Positions 12,060-24,599 of a stretch of 64,000 bases of DNA are shown here, one piece after another; the stretch's first letter is position 1, and every line of letters starts with the position of its first letter. This stretch comes from Caprimulgus europaeus (taxonomy: Eukaryota > Chordata > Aves > Caprimulgiformes > Caprimulgidae). The notes under the pieces are model-generated. The model had not been told where the DNA came from and made no database searches. It saw only the letters and a program-made list of their open reading frames with translations. The DNA is taken from positions 11,225,501-11,289,500 of the forward strand of contig OU015543.1 in NCBI GenBank assembly GCA_907165065.1, in the 5' to 3' direction. Made by a program: the position numbers and the translations under genes.

Positions 12060-12660
12060 GTTGCTTCCAGAATGTAAAGCTTTTCTGGTCTCCTGGGGGA
12101 GAGTGACCAGCAGGTCGAGGGAGGTTCTCCTCCCCATCTACTCTGCCCTAGTGAGGCTGCATCTGGAGTGTTGTGTCCAGTTGTGGGCTCCCCAGTTCAA
12201 GAGGGACAGGGATCTTCTGGAGAGTCCAGTGGAGGCTGCAAAGATGATTAAGGGCCTGGAGCATCTTAGGAGGAAAGACTGAGAGCTGGGTCTGTTCAGC
12301 CTGGAGAAGAGAAGGCTGAGAGGGGACCTTGTCAAGGTTTATAAATAACTAAAGGGTGGGTGACCAGAGGATGGGGCTGGGCTCTTTTCAGTGGTGGCCA
12401 GCAATAGGACAAGGGGCAACAGGCACAAGCTGGAACACAGGAGGTTCCACTTAAACACGAGGAAAAAAGTCTTTACTGTGAGGGTGCCAGAGCCCTGGGC
12501 CAGGCTGCCCAGAGAGGTTGTGAAGCCTCCATCTCTGGAGATGTTCAAACCCACCTGGATGCTTTCCTGTGCAACCTGCTCGAGATCCCCCTGCTTTGGC
12601 AGGGGGGTTGGACTGGATGATCTCCAGAGGTCCCTTCCTACCCCACCATTCTGTGAATCT
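12060..12660 (+). mobile_element. CR1 LINE fragment, 3' end, + orientation
   Basis: About 600 bp reading as the 3' part of a CR1 retroposon on the + strand: degraded RT C-terminal sequence (GGCTGCATCTGGAGTGTTGT-type segment near 12160-12179), then the 3' UTR with GGTTGGACTGGATGATCTCC (12607-12626), ending in an ATTCTGTGAATCT tail. Frames are interrupted, so it is a dead 5'-truncated copy, as most CR1 copies are. Confidence 0.92.
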
Positions 12661-12788
12661 GGGAAATATCAGGCAAAACCCAGTATGATGTTGGATAATT
12701 CTGTTTTGGGCACATGTTGCTCCCTCGAAAGGTGAGATTTTGTGAAGCAGTGGTATTGTCACCTGTGATATTGTCAGTCAATGTAAGA

Positions 12789-12849
12789 ATTGGACTGGAT
12801 GATCCTTGTGGGTCCCTCTCAACCCACAGCATTCAATGGTTCCATGATG
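12789..12849 (+). mobile_element. CR1 3'-terminal fragment, + orientation
   Basis: A short match to the CR1 3' end: TTGGACTGGATGATCCTTGT followed by a degenerate terminal octamer pair (ATTCAATG, TTCCATGA). It belongs to a different 3' tail type from the copy just upstream and is heavily truncated. Confidence 0.75.
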
Positions 12850-12989
12850 TTTGCTTGGTGCCCCCACAACACCGAGTCACCCATCATGGTCAGAAACGCC
12901 CAAGAATTTCCTGGACGCAGACGTGTCCCCGCAATTCTGTATCTTTCTGGCAACAAGCTCGACCTCGGGTGCTGCCAACCCCTGACCAT

Positions 12990-13175
12990 CACCAGCTCCA
13001 GGACTCGCTGTTCCCCGGGCACTCGCCATCCCCGCGCGCCCCCGGGCCCCGCACGCGGCCCGGGACCCGCCAGGGGACTTCGGCGCCACCTGGTGGCACC
13101 GCGCGGAACAGCCGCACCCTCCCCCTTCCCCCCCCCTCGCCGCCCCCGCCGCAGGGAGCGGAGCGGCTTCGTAAA
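12990..13175. promoter_or_regulatory. Small CpG-rich patch between KCNJ16 and KCNJ2
   Basis: About 190 bp of very GC- and CpG-rich sequence (for example CGCGCGCCCCCGGG near 13034-13047) in an otherwise AT-leaning intergenic region. It is flanked by CR1 fragments on both sides and contains a perfect CTCF consensus. It is not obviously part of the CR1 copies. It may be an insulator, an alternative promoter or a GC-rich repeat I do not recognise. Reading frames across it are long only because GC-rich DNA has few stops. Confidence 0.6.
13083..13096 (-). promoter_or_regulatory. CTCF consensus site
   Basis: GCGCCACCTGGTGG matches the reverse complement of the CTCF core consensus CCASYAGRKGGCRS at 14 of 14 positions. 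The overlapping + strand register (13087-13100) matches 13 of 14. It lies within the CpG-rich patch. Occupancy cannot be judged from sequence. Confidence 0.65.
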
Positions 13176-13217
13176 AGCATCTGTTAGGAGAAAAAAAAAA
13201 ACCCGCCATAAATTAAC

Positions 13218-13485
13218 AGAATCACACACAGAATCGCCTGGTTTGGAAAAGCCCTTTAAGCTCCTCGAGTCCCATCACGAACCCAACACTGACAAATCCC
13301 TGACTAACCCACGTCCCTCAGCACTGTGTCTACACGACTCTTCAATCCCTCCAGGGATGGGGACTCCACCACTGCCCTGGGCAGCCCCTTCCAATGCCTC
13401 AGAACCCTTTCAGGAAAGAAATTCTTCCTCACATCCAATCTAAACTTCCCTTGGTGCAACTTGAGCCCACTTCCTCTTGTCCTAG
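13218..13485 (-). mobile_element. CR1 LINE fragment, - orientation
   Basis: Reverse-complement CR1 3' end: it starts with AGAATCACACACAGAATCGC (the inverted 3' tail) and continues through GGAAAAGCCCTTTAAGCTCC and the CTTCCTCTTGTCC segment. It resembles the opposite-oriented copy at 23986-24210, so the two probably belong to one subfamily. It has no intact ORF. Confidence 0.9.
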
Positions 13486-15317
13486 AACTCAAACGAACCC
13501 CTTGTACTCAGCCCCCATCTCTCTTTCTCTCAGGTCTCAGCTTGTGTTGTGCAGCATCTGAGAATCATAATGATTTGGGTGGTGCAGGGTGCTGTCCCCA
13601 CCGATGGATTCCCTGGCCCTTCTTAAACGACAAGTAGAAAGGTGATGTTAGAACCACGGCATAAGCAGAGAACCTGTTGTCAGCAAGTTCCTGGTACTGC
13701 CTGACCATCCCAGGCTAACTCAGGACCAGAGGTTAGGACTTTTCTATACCTGCCTTCTCAAACTCAGTAGAATAAATCAAGCTCAAAAAGTAAATGATTT
13801 TGATCTAGAAATCCATCTGACACGTGCTCCGTCCAGCTGATTTATTCTATATCATTCCTCTTTATATATAGAAGCAAAAGCTGAGAGGTTGCTTGATTTG
13901 CCAGCTTAGGTATATATAGCCAGGCAAAACTGGCCACGCTCCACCAGGAACTTTTCAAATAGGGCAATGATCTATTTGTGGCCAAAGATACTTACTTCAA
14001 GAGGTATCAGTGACAAAGAGCAAAAAGCTGCATGTTTGTTTGGACCAGGGAACGTCTGTGCATGTAGAAAGGCAACACTAACATTTATTATGTAAAACTA
14101 CACACAGAAGAGCTCCAAAATAGAAATGCCTTAATAATTATCTCATATTCAGTGCCATGTCCACTGCTGAACGCACATTTTCCATTGAACAGCTTCGTGC
14201 GTTCTCTCACGCATGGGAGTAGCTCCAATGAAACATCTGTTGAACCATCTATATCATCATCCTTCTTCACATCCTTTCTTCAGGCTCTCCTTCACTGCAG
14301 CGTGTGTAGGAAGCTCCACAACTGTCAGGCAGCTGCTCTGCTGGGACTACTGGGCATTGTATTTATTCCTTGTGTTTCCCCATCTTTGATCGCAGGGTGT
14401 CTCTCAGACTTGCCTGGAAAGGGGAGGGACTATTTTTGGTCTGATGTTCATTTGGCACGATTCCTACTTAGTCCAGGTGCCAAAATGAGCTGATGGCCTC
14501 TATGTGACTGTTGTACAAAACAGCAGTAGAGAGGAGACAGTCCCAAAGCCTCCTCAAAAGCACTGCTCTGTGCTGTGGCTCTGTAAAACATCTGTATTGG
14601 GTGTCCCCAGCACACTGTCCTGGGAGTGTTGCCTTTTGGGTGTGTCATAAACTTTCAATTTTTGACTGATAAAGGTTTAATTGTGATAGGCATGCCCTAA
14701 ATAGGGCATAAAAAGAGGAATTACGCATAAATGGGTAGGTCTCATTTCAGATCTTCAAGTGGAAATCAAAAAAGACCCTGGTGAGTGTACTCAAGGAGAA
14801 AACTTCCTTGCCCACCCAGGTCAAGGGCCTTACTCACATGAAGTCAATGTGACCCCACCAATTTCAATGGGATGGTTTCCAGTGACCTGTGATAGGATGT
14901 GAGTCGGGAAACAAAGCTTGGTAAGTACTTTATAGCAGTTGTTGGAATTACTCACTGTATCTACTGATGAAAACCTCTTCTCTTCAGTGATCACTTTTTC
15001 CATAGGCAAAAAACCCCTTTTTTAGTCACTTGTTTCATCTGTGAGGGTACAGCAGAGTGCCACTCATGGGCTGGCAGCCACTCTGTTAGAGGGTCCATAA
15101 TGTTTTGCCTCCCTCCATTCTCTTTCTCTTTCCTCCTATTTTATCCTCCTTTATGGAGAAGTTCCAGGTAAAGCCACCAAATCCAGTCCTTCACAATCAC
15201 AGTTTAGGTGCCAAAACACTCCACAAAACATCCACCCTGTACAACTCTACACACAATCAGCCACAAGCCGTTTCCTAGCACCCTCCAGCAAACCTATGGA
15301 TGACAACACATAAAATA
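13486..15317. other. Intergenic, nothing recognised
   Basis: Unique sequence with ORFs of at most 113 codons and no known motif or repeat. A TTTATATATAG stretch near 13861-13871 is AT-rich but has no promoter context. Confidence 0.45.
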
Positions 15318-15455
15318 ATAGAATCATGGTGGTTGGAAAACCTTTAAGATCACCGAGTCCAACCATAAACCCAACACTACCAATTCCACCTCTAAACCAT
15401 GTCCCTAAGCACCTTGTCTAACCATCTTTTAAATACCACCAGGGAAGGTGATTCC
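15318..15455 (-). mobile_element. CR1 LINE fragment, - orientation
   Basis: About 140 bp of inverted CR1 3' end (AGAATCATGG, GGAAAACCTTTAAGATCACC, CCAACCATAAACCCAACACT). It closely resembles the start of the copy at 60746-61230. It breaks off into unrelated sequence after 15455. Confidence 0.88.
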
Positions 15456-18400
15456 TTTTTACAGAAGACCAAAACCACAGACTTCCTTTGATATGATCTG
15501 TCCCAAAGATGTGGAGGGATGATTGGGAAAACCTGACAATTTAGCAATTTGCTAATTTAGCAATTATCAATCCTGAGGACGTTGGGTGTGAAGACCTAAA
15601 GAGGAAAATCCCAGCAGAGTGGAAGCGTTGCGTGTGAGCGTGTGTCTGCACATGTGGATGTGGGACTGGAATAGCTCCCATCACTTTCCTTACGTTAGCC
15701 TTCATCAAAGGGGAGGGTGCCTGCCAATTCCATCTCCAGTTTAATCCCTCTGAAATATGTGCACTTCCACCAGCCCTCTGTTTGGCCCAGGGTAATTACT
15801 ATAGTGCTAATTTTACCTGAGATGATGGAAGCGCTGGAACAGCCTCACCATATAAAGGGAGAAGATACATACAGCTGAGCCAGTCTTCTGGGGGCTTTTT
15901 TGAGCAAAGGAAGTCATGACTTTGACTTGTGGATTTGCTCCTTAGGGAGGTTCCTTCTTACAAGAGTTAGTTGAAACACAACAGAGATGAGAGAAGAGCG
16001 AGGTCAAGGATAAGGTGTTGGAAAATGAAAGCCCTGAGTCCTGAAGTGTTGCCTTGTAGTAAATTACCTTATACAGATTAAATTACTCAAATAGATCTGC
16101 TTCTTTTCTTTTCTCTCCTGCAAGAGGAGCCACTTCCAGACACCAAAAGGACAAAGATGTTTGAAAGTCTTCTATTTCTTTCTAGACCTTCCAAAAAGAT
16201 TCAAAATCAATTGACATTTCAAATGAAGATTCAGAACAGACATTTATGCTATCCAAACCAGTTCAGCTTGAAAAAATTATACTGAAGTATGGTCAGAGGA
16301 AAAGTAATTTGCCAGACCTTGAAGAGTGTGAATAATGCAAAGCAAACAGCTCTCTGCAGCATTCACCTGGGCTTTCAAACGTGTTCACCTTAATCATGCA
16401 CCTATCTTGGCTTCACTGGTGGTTCTGGTGACCAGCATCACGGATGGTGATTAAGGAAAGATGAGCTGGTTGGTGATTTCTGACTTCTATATACTTGGAG
16501 GATTTATTTTATTTTATTTTAATTTTTTTTTTAACAAAACACCCAAAAATGATTGGCATTGCTGGCACTCGATCCTAAGCTGGGACTGGAGTCACCCCAT
16601 CAGGAAAGATGAACAAAGCTGGCCTGTTGTGCTCTGGTCTGGTCTGTTCTGCAAAGGTTTTTTATGTCACCTTTGCTGTCAGAGAGCATAAGCACCTTCC
16701 AGTACAGTAACAAGCGACATGACGAGCCTCTGTTCATTCTCTTTATCTCTTTGTCTCTCTCCCTTTCTCTCTCACTCTTTACTCTTTGCCACTGATTGCC
16801 TCTACATGTGATCCCTGGCCTTTGTCACATCAAGATAGTCAGAAGCTGGGTGCTGAATGTTCCCTCTGCCTGAGCCCGTTACCCATGGCCTCAGTAGGCA
16901 TTTGGCTCCCAAGTTAAGTGTGTGCTTAGATGAAAGTGAAATATGTATCAAAGTGCTGCTCTGAATAAAGGTTTTCTGTTCTGAGGCCTCTGAGGAGGAA
17001 TGTGGTCTTCTTGTAACCAGCCTGTCTTCTTCAGGAGCTGCAGACCAGCAGCATGGTTCTGCAAACCACAAACTCGTGCCAGCCTAGTCTGCAGGCAGGG
17101 AAGGGACCTCCCTCCTCCCAGGAACCTGCTCTCTGCATCACCCATTCACCTGTGAGAAGAGCAAGCACAACCCTAGGACACTTCCAGGGTCCTGGGACCT
17201 GTGATGCCACCAGCAGCCCATGATGTCACCGGGTCTCACAGTCACCGTGAGCTGCAGCAACTTTGACATTTCCCAACTTGCCATGCTCATTTTTTAATAC
17301 TTGATGGGAAAAGTCACAATCCTTTCTCCTCCAGTCTCTGTCACAGGGTTGCTTAATAGGGTTTGGGCATTAGCTCAAATAATATCAGAGGATCAAAGCC
17401 AACTTTTGAAGTATTAGGGAGATTACAAAGAAATGCATGGCTCATGCCTTCTGAGGTGTGACATTTCCTAGTACACAACAGGGGACAGCCTCCTTCTGTG
17501 CCCACCCTTTCCCTCTGCCTCTGCATCTTGATCAGGCCAAAGCAGAGCACAGGACATGCAGTTTGGCCAAAATTTGAATACAGGATGTCCAACAGTGGCT
17601 GAGGAATCCTTCTTCCCCTGTCCATCTGCACACAAATACAAGGCATAATTTAGCCTGGAGGCACAAAATGGCATCAGAAAAGCAAATAAGCAGCACAACG
17701 TTGTGATAGCAGAAGAAAGGAAGCTGTGGGATTACTTGCTGAAGATTATTTCCCCTGTGACGACAGATTTTTCAGATGACAGAGGTGTTTCAGTGGGTGG
17801 GCCTTGGACCGCTGCTCCAAATAATCAGTTAAACACAATATCAGGAAGTTTAACCCACAGTTTGAGCTTGGTTTGGTTTTACTCATCGGTTCAATTTTAG
17901 TTTTGAGGGAAATTTAGCAAAGTGCCAGTTAATTTAATTTGTGTCCCTCCTTCCCAGCCACACAGGAGGTACGAGTGGGGCTGGACTGCCATTGTGTGCC
18001 AGCGATCTACTCCTCTGATTGCCTGGGCGACGTGTCTCCTGGCCAGGCTCTCCTTGCTCAGCTTGGCTTCCTGACCAGGGAAGTGCAGGCACGGGGGAGA
18101 AGAGATGATGTGGTGGTTATGAAAGGTCTCAAAGCTCTTCCAGTCAATGTGGGACTACTCTACAACCAGCTCCAGCAGCTCAAGGACCTTCTTTGGTGCA
18201 TCTGCAGACCCAGCACAGGAATTGCTGTGTTCCATCAGGGCTGACAGTGCTTTCAAAGAGCCAGCACAAATACATGGACAATCACCTAGTCTTCTATCAG
18301 GGAGTGGTCTTCACTACCACCATCAAGATGGAAGTTCAAATGTGATGTAAAGAGGCACAGTCCTGTCTACTCAGGAAACTTAAGCTTGTTTTCTACTGTG

Positions 18401-21400
18401 GTTTTCCTTCCACAATGGCCAATGATCTAACTCTCAGTTTTTAGCAAAGTTTATTTGCTTTCCAGGAGAGAAAATAAACTCTGATATTGTCAATTACATT
18501 GTGGTCATGGACTCCAGGCAAATTCTTAGGTCCTGGTACAAACTGAGAGAAAACAGTGAGGACATTTGTATCTAAGCTGTTATACTAAAATAAAAAGTGT
18601 GAGAAAGTAAGGAGAGCAATAGTTTAGGGGATGTTAATGCAAATTGGATGCTTCTGAGTTTATAAATTACATTTTCCCTGGAGTGGATATAGGTCATAAA
18701 CCACAGTGATAATAAATGATCACCCGCAGAACTCCAATATGCACATTGCAATGCAGGAAAACCATGTAGGCTTTTAACAGATGTTCTCTGAGTAGCTCCT
18801 GGGTACAGTGTTCTGCTGTTGGAAGCAGATTTCATCGTGTACCCACACAATTCACATCATCATCTTTCTCTCAGAAATTGCCAAAAGTCACCTGAGAAAG
18901 TGAAGCTGCCTGACTTGAATCACTTTGGTGAACCAAGTTGTATAACACAAATGGGTTAGCAGAAGAGTCGCAGGAAAAGCATGTCCTTTTGCTTAGAGCA
19001 TGAATTTTGCTTAGAAAAGATGAAAGGTTTCTAGCTCTTTCTATTGCAATTGACTTTTTATTCTTTCTTGCTACTCCCTTTCCCACTGGAAATTTTCCAC
19101 CTTTCTGCCTATGGTGGCACACATGGTGACAAAGGCCAAAGCAGATCTCTGCTTTATCCCTGCTCTTACAGCCATGGTGAAATTAGAGGAAACATGCCTC
19201 TAATCATAACTCCTTCCTCATCCTGCACAGAACACCAGAAGATAGGTTACCATTTTTTTTTGCTACCCAGAACACTGTTGTGCCAAGGAGGTTGGTGGTA
19301 AGACATTGCAGGGGCTGAGAAACAGACCAGAAACACATCCTTACCCCTTGCAGCTCTCCCTACCCTCACATCTTGGCCAACAATCATTTATAAGGATCAA
19401 CTCATCAAACTCTGATAACCCCCCAAGGAAGGAGGTTGAGGTTTCATCCCTGCCCACAGAGGAGGAACCCAATCAGTGTCTCTGAGCACAGTGGATTCTG
19501 CAGATGAAAGCTGGAAAGTTGGCTGAGCACCATGTGGGCTTTTGAGCAAGTAGGTGGCTTGACAAGTGACAGCCCACAGTTGGGTGCTCATTTAAAAGCC
19601 TTTGAGTATCTACTCCCTTCAGAGCCCTCCTGCTTACACACAATATTGATAAAAACAAACCTTTTCAAGGCAGAGAAATACAAAGATATTCTTACCCTGT
19701 CTGTTCAGCTGAGCCTGAGCCCATCCTGGTTTTAGAAAACCTGGCAGGCCAGTAACACTAGCAACTGAAGCTGTGAGGAAGAGAATGAAAGTGTAGTCAC
19801 ACAGTTTTGTATGTGTAAATTGCTGGCTCTTAACCCTTTTCCTTCCAGGAATTGTCAAGTTCCTTATGTCAGCTCCATGGGCATGTTCTCACCACTCTGG
19901 CAAGTTTTATTAACCATTAACTCCCTTTCCCTTGAGATACCCAAAGAATGGGAACTATGGAAGATCATTAGATAACTTGGAGATTAATAGGAAAATATTT
20001 ACCTTATTAATATGTAATTTCTTGGTCAGTTTTATCACTCATACTGAGGTCCTTCTCATTAATCCAAACTTATGTTCCTCATTGCTGCCTTCAAGGACAA
20101 GTTGCCACAGTTGACTGAGGGTTGGACAAGGAAAAATAAAGAATATTACCATGTCACAAATGATGCTAGATGACCCTTAAACATGCTGCATTTCTGAAAG
20201 ACTATCCATAATCCTGAACTGTGGAAACAGATCACTAAATGGTGATCTATTGGGCAAAGTGTACACTAAATAACAGATTAACACTTCCTAAGCATTTAAA
20301 GCCCTTTGACCCTGCAGACGTAAGCATCTGCTGTAATGAGCTGAGAGACCTCACTTGTTACCAACAGCTACTCCTCATATTTTAGCTGAAAGTTTAGCTG
20401 AAAATTAAAGACCTTTTAAATTAAGCATCTGAATTTATTAAGAACTGAACCACCCAGTATATAGTGCTGGAAATAAGTTGTCTTTGGCAGAACTCCCTGG
20501 ATTGCTGTTGGATTGCTAGTTATATACAGTTACTGTTAGCTGTGGATTACTGTTTGTAATTCATTACTTCAAGATTTCTTCACCTTGCTTCCCACACCCA
20601 CCATCTGCAGCAGCAAAGACTGAAAGTATATACTTAATTTTTTATTTCAAAATATAGTCACTGGCTGGTGATTTGACTTTAGAATAAGATTAAATAAAAC
20701 AGCCTGAAATCTTAAGAGAAGATTTTGGACACAAAATAGCTGGAAAAAAAAAAGTGTGACTGGGGTGTGAGTTCCACTGTTCTCAGATATATAAACCAAT
20801 TCAATTTCCTATGTCATATTTCACCCTTTCTATTGAACAAATACATGATTATCCAATATAACTGCGTCGCTGGCTGCACATCTGTATATCCTATTTGCTC
20901 ACACAGCACAAAATGTATTTATTTGCTCTCTCAAGTCTTATCAAACATGTAACCATATTTCGATGGAATTTTCATTGGATTTACCCATTTCTTCTCTTAC
21001 AAATGTGGCTTCATTTTTCCTTGGAGATCCCAGCATTAGACCTATAAAGATCCAGTTAATGTCTAAACCCCAGGGGTTTACTGTGAATGGGGAAACCACC
21101 TTTTCCTGATGAATTTTTTCCAGTTGACTTAATGGTTAGAGAAGAAAGGCTAACTTATGCCAGTTTACATGCATGGAAATGGTGAGAATAATAATAATAA
21201 TAATAAAAAAGTCCAACATGTTATTTATGGCATTTCTTCTCATCTTGTGGAAACCGACTGCTTTGATTCTACCAGCCCATGTTTTCTTTGCAAGTACAAT
21301 ACAATTAAGCTATTTTCAGCTGGCAATAAAATCCTTGAGAACCAAAGCAGATTTGGCCACTTTAAGAGAAGACGACTAATGCAATCTGATAATTAGGTCA

Positions 21401-23209
21401 TTTCACCGCCAAGACAGAAAAAGCAATTTAATAACAACTCCCGTGCAGTAAAACAGGAGCTCAAGCCTCTGGTCCCGGCTGGCAAGGACTATGCCTGCAA
21501 TACAATTCTCAAATTTGCTTCCATGAGGGGTCTGCAGATCTCTGCAAGACTGAGGGACAGGGTGGCTGTGACTGGCAAAGGTGAGAATGATGCTGGAAAA
21601 CAGAAATTCTGGGGAGAAAAAAATTCTCCTTTCACTGATACGGCCTGGCTGAAATTTGTCTCAGAAAAAGCATCCTGCTTTGTTGCTGGCTGCTTTTCTT
21701 ACACCTCCTACACTGGTATGAAATATGAATGTTCTGCTTTCCCAGAGCCCTTCTTATCCCTTCATACCATTTATTCTGCAGATAGCAGATCTAGTCTTGA
21801 AAACTCCTCAGACTGTGACCATTTCACGTAGTTCTTCTAATATTTCAATCAGGAGGCTCTGTAGCGAGGCAATAACAGACTTCTGTGGCTAGACTACGTC
21901 AAATCAGAAAACCATTCATTGAGAGAAGGAAAACAAACCCTCCCCTGCTCTTGAGGGTTAAGTTTTCAGCTGTTTTTCACCCTCTTTGTCCTGGCTTGTT
22001 GCAACAGGAAAGGGTTTTTTAGAAACTTTTCTTGTAACTTCAACTTCCCTGTTTGGGGGGTTTGGAAGTACTTCTCTTGCTGAAGTCCATGCAGACGAGA
22101 GACGGCTTTGCTACGGTTCTCTTTATCTCTAGAAGAGATTAGAATCGATATTTCATTCTAAGAAGAGCTTTCTGGGCAGAGTTGCTTCAACTTTTAAGCA
22201 AGCTGTAAAGTAGTGGCGACGTATCTGCTCTACCCTTCCTCCATATGAAGTGTGAGATGGTTTGACCTGCACGCCTCTTCTGCTGTGAATAAGCCTTACT
22301 CATATCAGCGGATCTGGGATCACTGGGTCTAGTAGGTCTGTAGTCTTTTTCAGTCAGTTGGCATGAGTAAAGGCTGAGTAAGAGTCTACAAGATCATGCT
22401 GCAAACCATAATATCTTGTGGGTATAGTGCAGAGATTTGTTGAACCCACCCAGCAAACTGCTCTGCAAACTCTAGCAGAGCATCTCAGCCATCGTGGGTT
22501 ACAGCTCCACTTTATTTCACTTACATATAGATGAGCACAGACTTCTTCAAGATGGGTCAAATTCTTTCTATTTCAGCTGTTCATAGGAATGACACTCAAA
22601 GGAATATGGATTTTGTTTTTTCCCTCTGATATAGATACATGAACTGTGAAGTATTTGTGCCTATGGCTTTCAAATTATGTGGATTTGATTATCTTTGTCT
22701 TACTGAATGAATAAAATAATTGTAGCCATTCCCTCTTACAGATTTTTTTCCAGATTCATCATTTACAAGAAACTCACCTGCTATAAGTGTTTCTTCCACT
22801 TAAAAATGAACAGAATAACCCAAGAATAACTCATAAACAATATGATTGCCCAACACGCCAGATTGCTCAATATACACAAGCACTTGTCTTTTCTTCCCCT
22901 CTCCCCATCACGTAAATTTTGTGTATCCTGCACACACAACACTGAGGATGTTTAAAACCAGCTGCATTTGACCATTAGATTTGCTGTTGCAAAAATGTGA
23001 TGCTTCCTCATTCGGAGTATAGGGAACTCGGCATATACGGTAAGTGACCGTAATTGGCAGTCAGTTGGAATTGTTCTGCAGCAATGAGTTTCTTCCTAAA
23101 TGAGAAAGCATTTGGGCAAAGTATTTTTTTTAACTGAGTATTTAAAGACAGCTCATGTCAGAGTTGTAAACTTATGAAACAAATGAGGAGGAGGAAGAGA
23201 GTTTAAGCA
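15456..23209. other. Intergenic, no gene recognised
   Basis: About 7.7 kb without recognisable coding sequence, RNA gene or transposon. It contains a short AAT microsatellite (about 21188-21206) and a TATAAAGG box at 15851-15858 with no demonstrated transcript. The longest ORFs are about 100 codons and lack known motifs. Confidence 0.45.
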
Positions 23210-23836
23210 ATGATGAGTGACTGCTGGCACTGGCATCGCTTTGGAAAGGAGGGAATCATATTTAGAGCTTGTTCTGGACATGGTAAGGAAGCTTTCTGGA
23301 GGAGAGTGGACAACCCAATTGGACCAGTCTATCCCTCAGCAGCTCCAGGAAGAAGACCTGACTGCTGGTTAACGCTGTCTTGTCCCAGAAGCATCCCCAG
23401 CACCCTGTCTCTGGGTGTTGCAGAGGTTATCGTTGCAGTCCAGGGTTGTAATTCAAAGTGTTCACACCGATTTCTAAAGCCTTGTGTGGTCTGCAAGCCT
23501 TACATTCAGCAGTCACCTTCGCTCTTAAGTTTTCCATCAGGGCTCCCTGATGCATTTCAGCTGTTAGCACTCAGGAACTCAGCTTTCCGAGGGCAGCAGG
23601 AGAACGTTGAGGCAGCGGCCACCTGCCTCGGAAACGAACACCCCTGCTCTGTCCATCAGAGCCAGAGTTTGGCAACTTCAGAGTGTGCTTACAAGGCTGT
23701 TTTTGTTCCTGCAAGGCTCCCAGCCAGGCATTTCAACCTTGTTTTCTTTGTCTTAGGCCACGTCCACTGTAAGGAGGACAAGCTGTTAAAAATCATTTTG
23801 ATTTCTCTGTATTTCAACAGTGACCAGCCAGATTGA
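23210..23836 (+). other. Unexplained 208-codon ORF, probably chance
   Basis: An ATG-initiated 208-residue frame, the longest in the window that is not explained by a Kir gene, GC-rich DNA or simple repeat. I see no domain, signal peptide or membrane segment that would point to a family. It is relatively rich in Ser, Cys and Leu. It contains a donor-like ATG|GTAAGG near 23281-23289 and ends over an acceptor-like TTTCAACAG at about 23812-23820, so it could also be read as non-coding or spliced sequence. A single frame of this length in 64 kb can arise by chance. Confidence 0.12.
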
Positions 23837-23985
23837 ACGGATCGAGCTGCCACAGGTGATCTATGAAACAAAGAAATGGATCCTGCATATTCCAGCCAGG
23901 CAAATATTTCTCTTGCTTCCAGCTTTGCTCAAAAAGATCTTAGCTCAGGGATCAAAGCTCTTGTTTTGGAAGGGATGTTTCTATC

Positions 23986-24210
23986 TTAGATTGGATCTGA
24001 GGAAGAATTTCTTTGCTGAAAGGGTTCTGAAGCATTGGAAGGGGTTGCTCAGGGCAGTGGTGGAGTCCCCATCCCTGGAGGGGTTGAAGAGTAGTGTAGA
24101 CATAGTGCTGAGGGACATGGGTTAGTGGGGACTTGTCAGTGTTGGGTTCATGATTGGACTCGATGAGCTTAAAGGGCTTTTCCATTGAGGTAATTCTGGG
24201 ATTCTATGTG
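23986..24210 (+). mobile_element. CR1 LINE fragment, + orientation, next to the KCNJ2 island
   Basis: CR1 3' end on the + strand (GATTGGATCTGAGGAAGAAT, GGTGGAGTCCCCATCCCTGG, ATTGGACTCGATGAGCTTAA), ending in an ATTCTGGGATTCTATG tail. It stops about 150 bp before the KCNJ2 CpG island begins. Confidence 0.9.
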
Positions 24211-24599
24211 ATTTCAGTGAAAGAGAAGGATGTGAAGTTTAAGAGCTGTGCTGAGCTTGATTTGCTTCTCGTGTTAGGGTCGGGTGTTTGTGATGAGATA
24301 CCCCACACCTTAGCATTTCTTTTATAAAGAAGGGGGGAAAAAAGGAACAAAACTGTCTTCTCGCTGGTGTTTTTTCCTCACTACCCGGGGTCTCGAGTCC
24401 GAAGAAAGAGAAGCGGAGCGAGTGGGCATGCGGACCCGACCCGGGACCTTCCCAAGCTCCCAGTCAAGGCTTGCAAAAGCTTTTTTTCTGTTGAAGTGCG
24501 CGGGGGCAGGGGGAGAAATCGGTGTCAGACAACCGCGGGCACAACCGGGGGGCACCAGCGAGCGGGGCCGGGAACCGCGGCAGCGCTGAGTGGCCGCCG

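Noticed and set aside
12790-13443. ORF of 217 codons on + and several on -
   Set aside because: It runs from a CR1 tail through the GC-rich patch into an inverted CR1, so it is a composite of repeats and GC-rich DNA.
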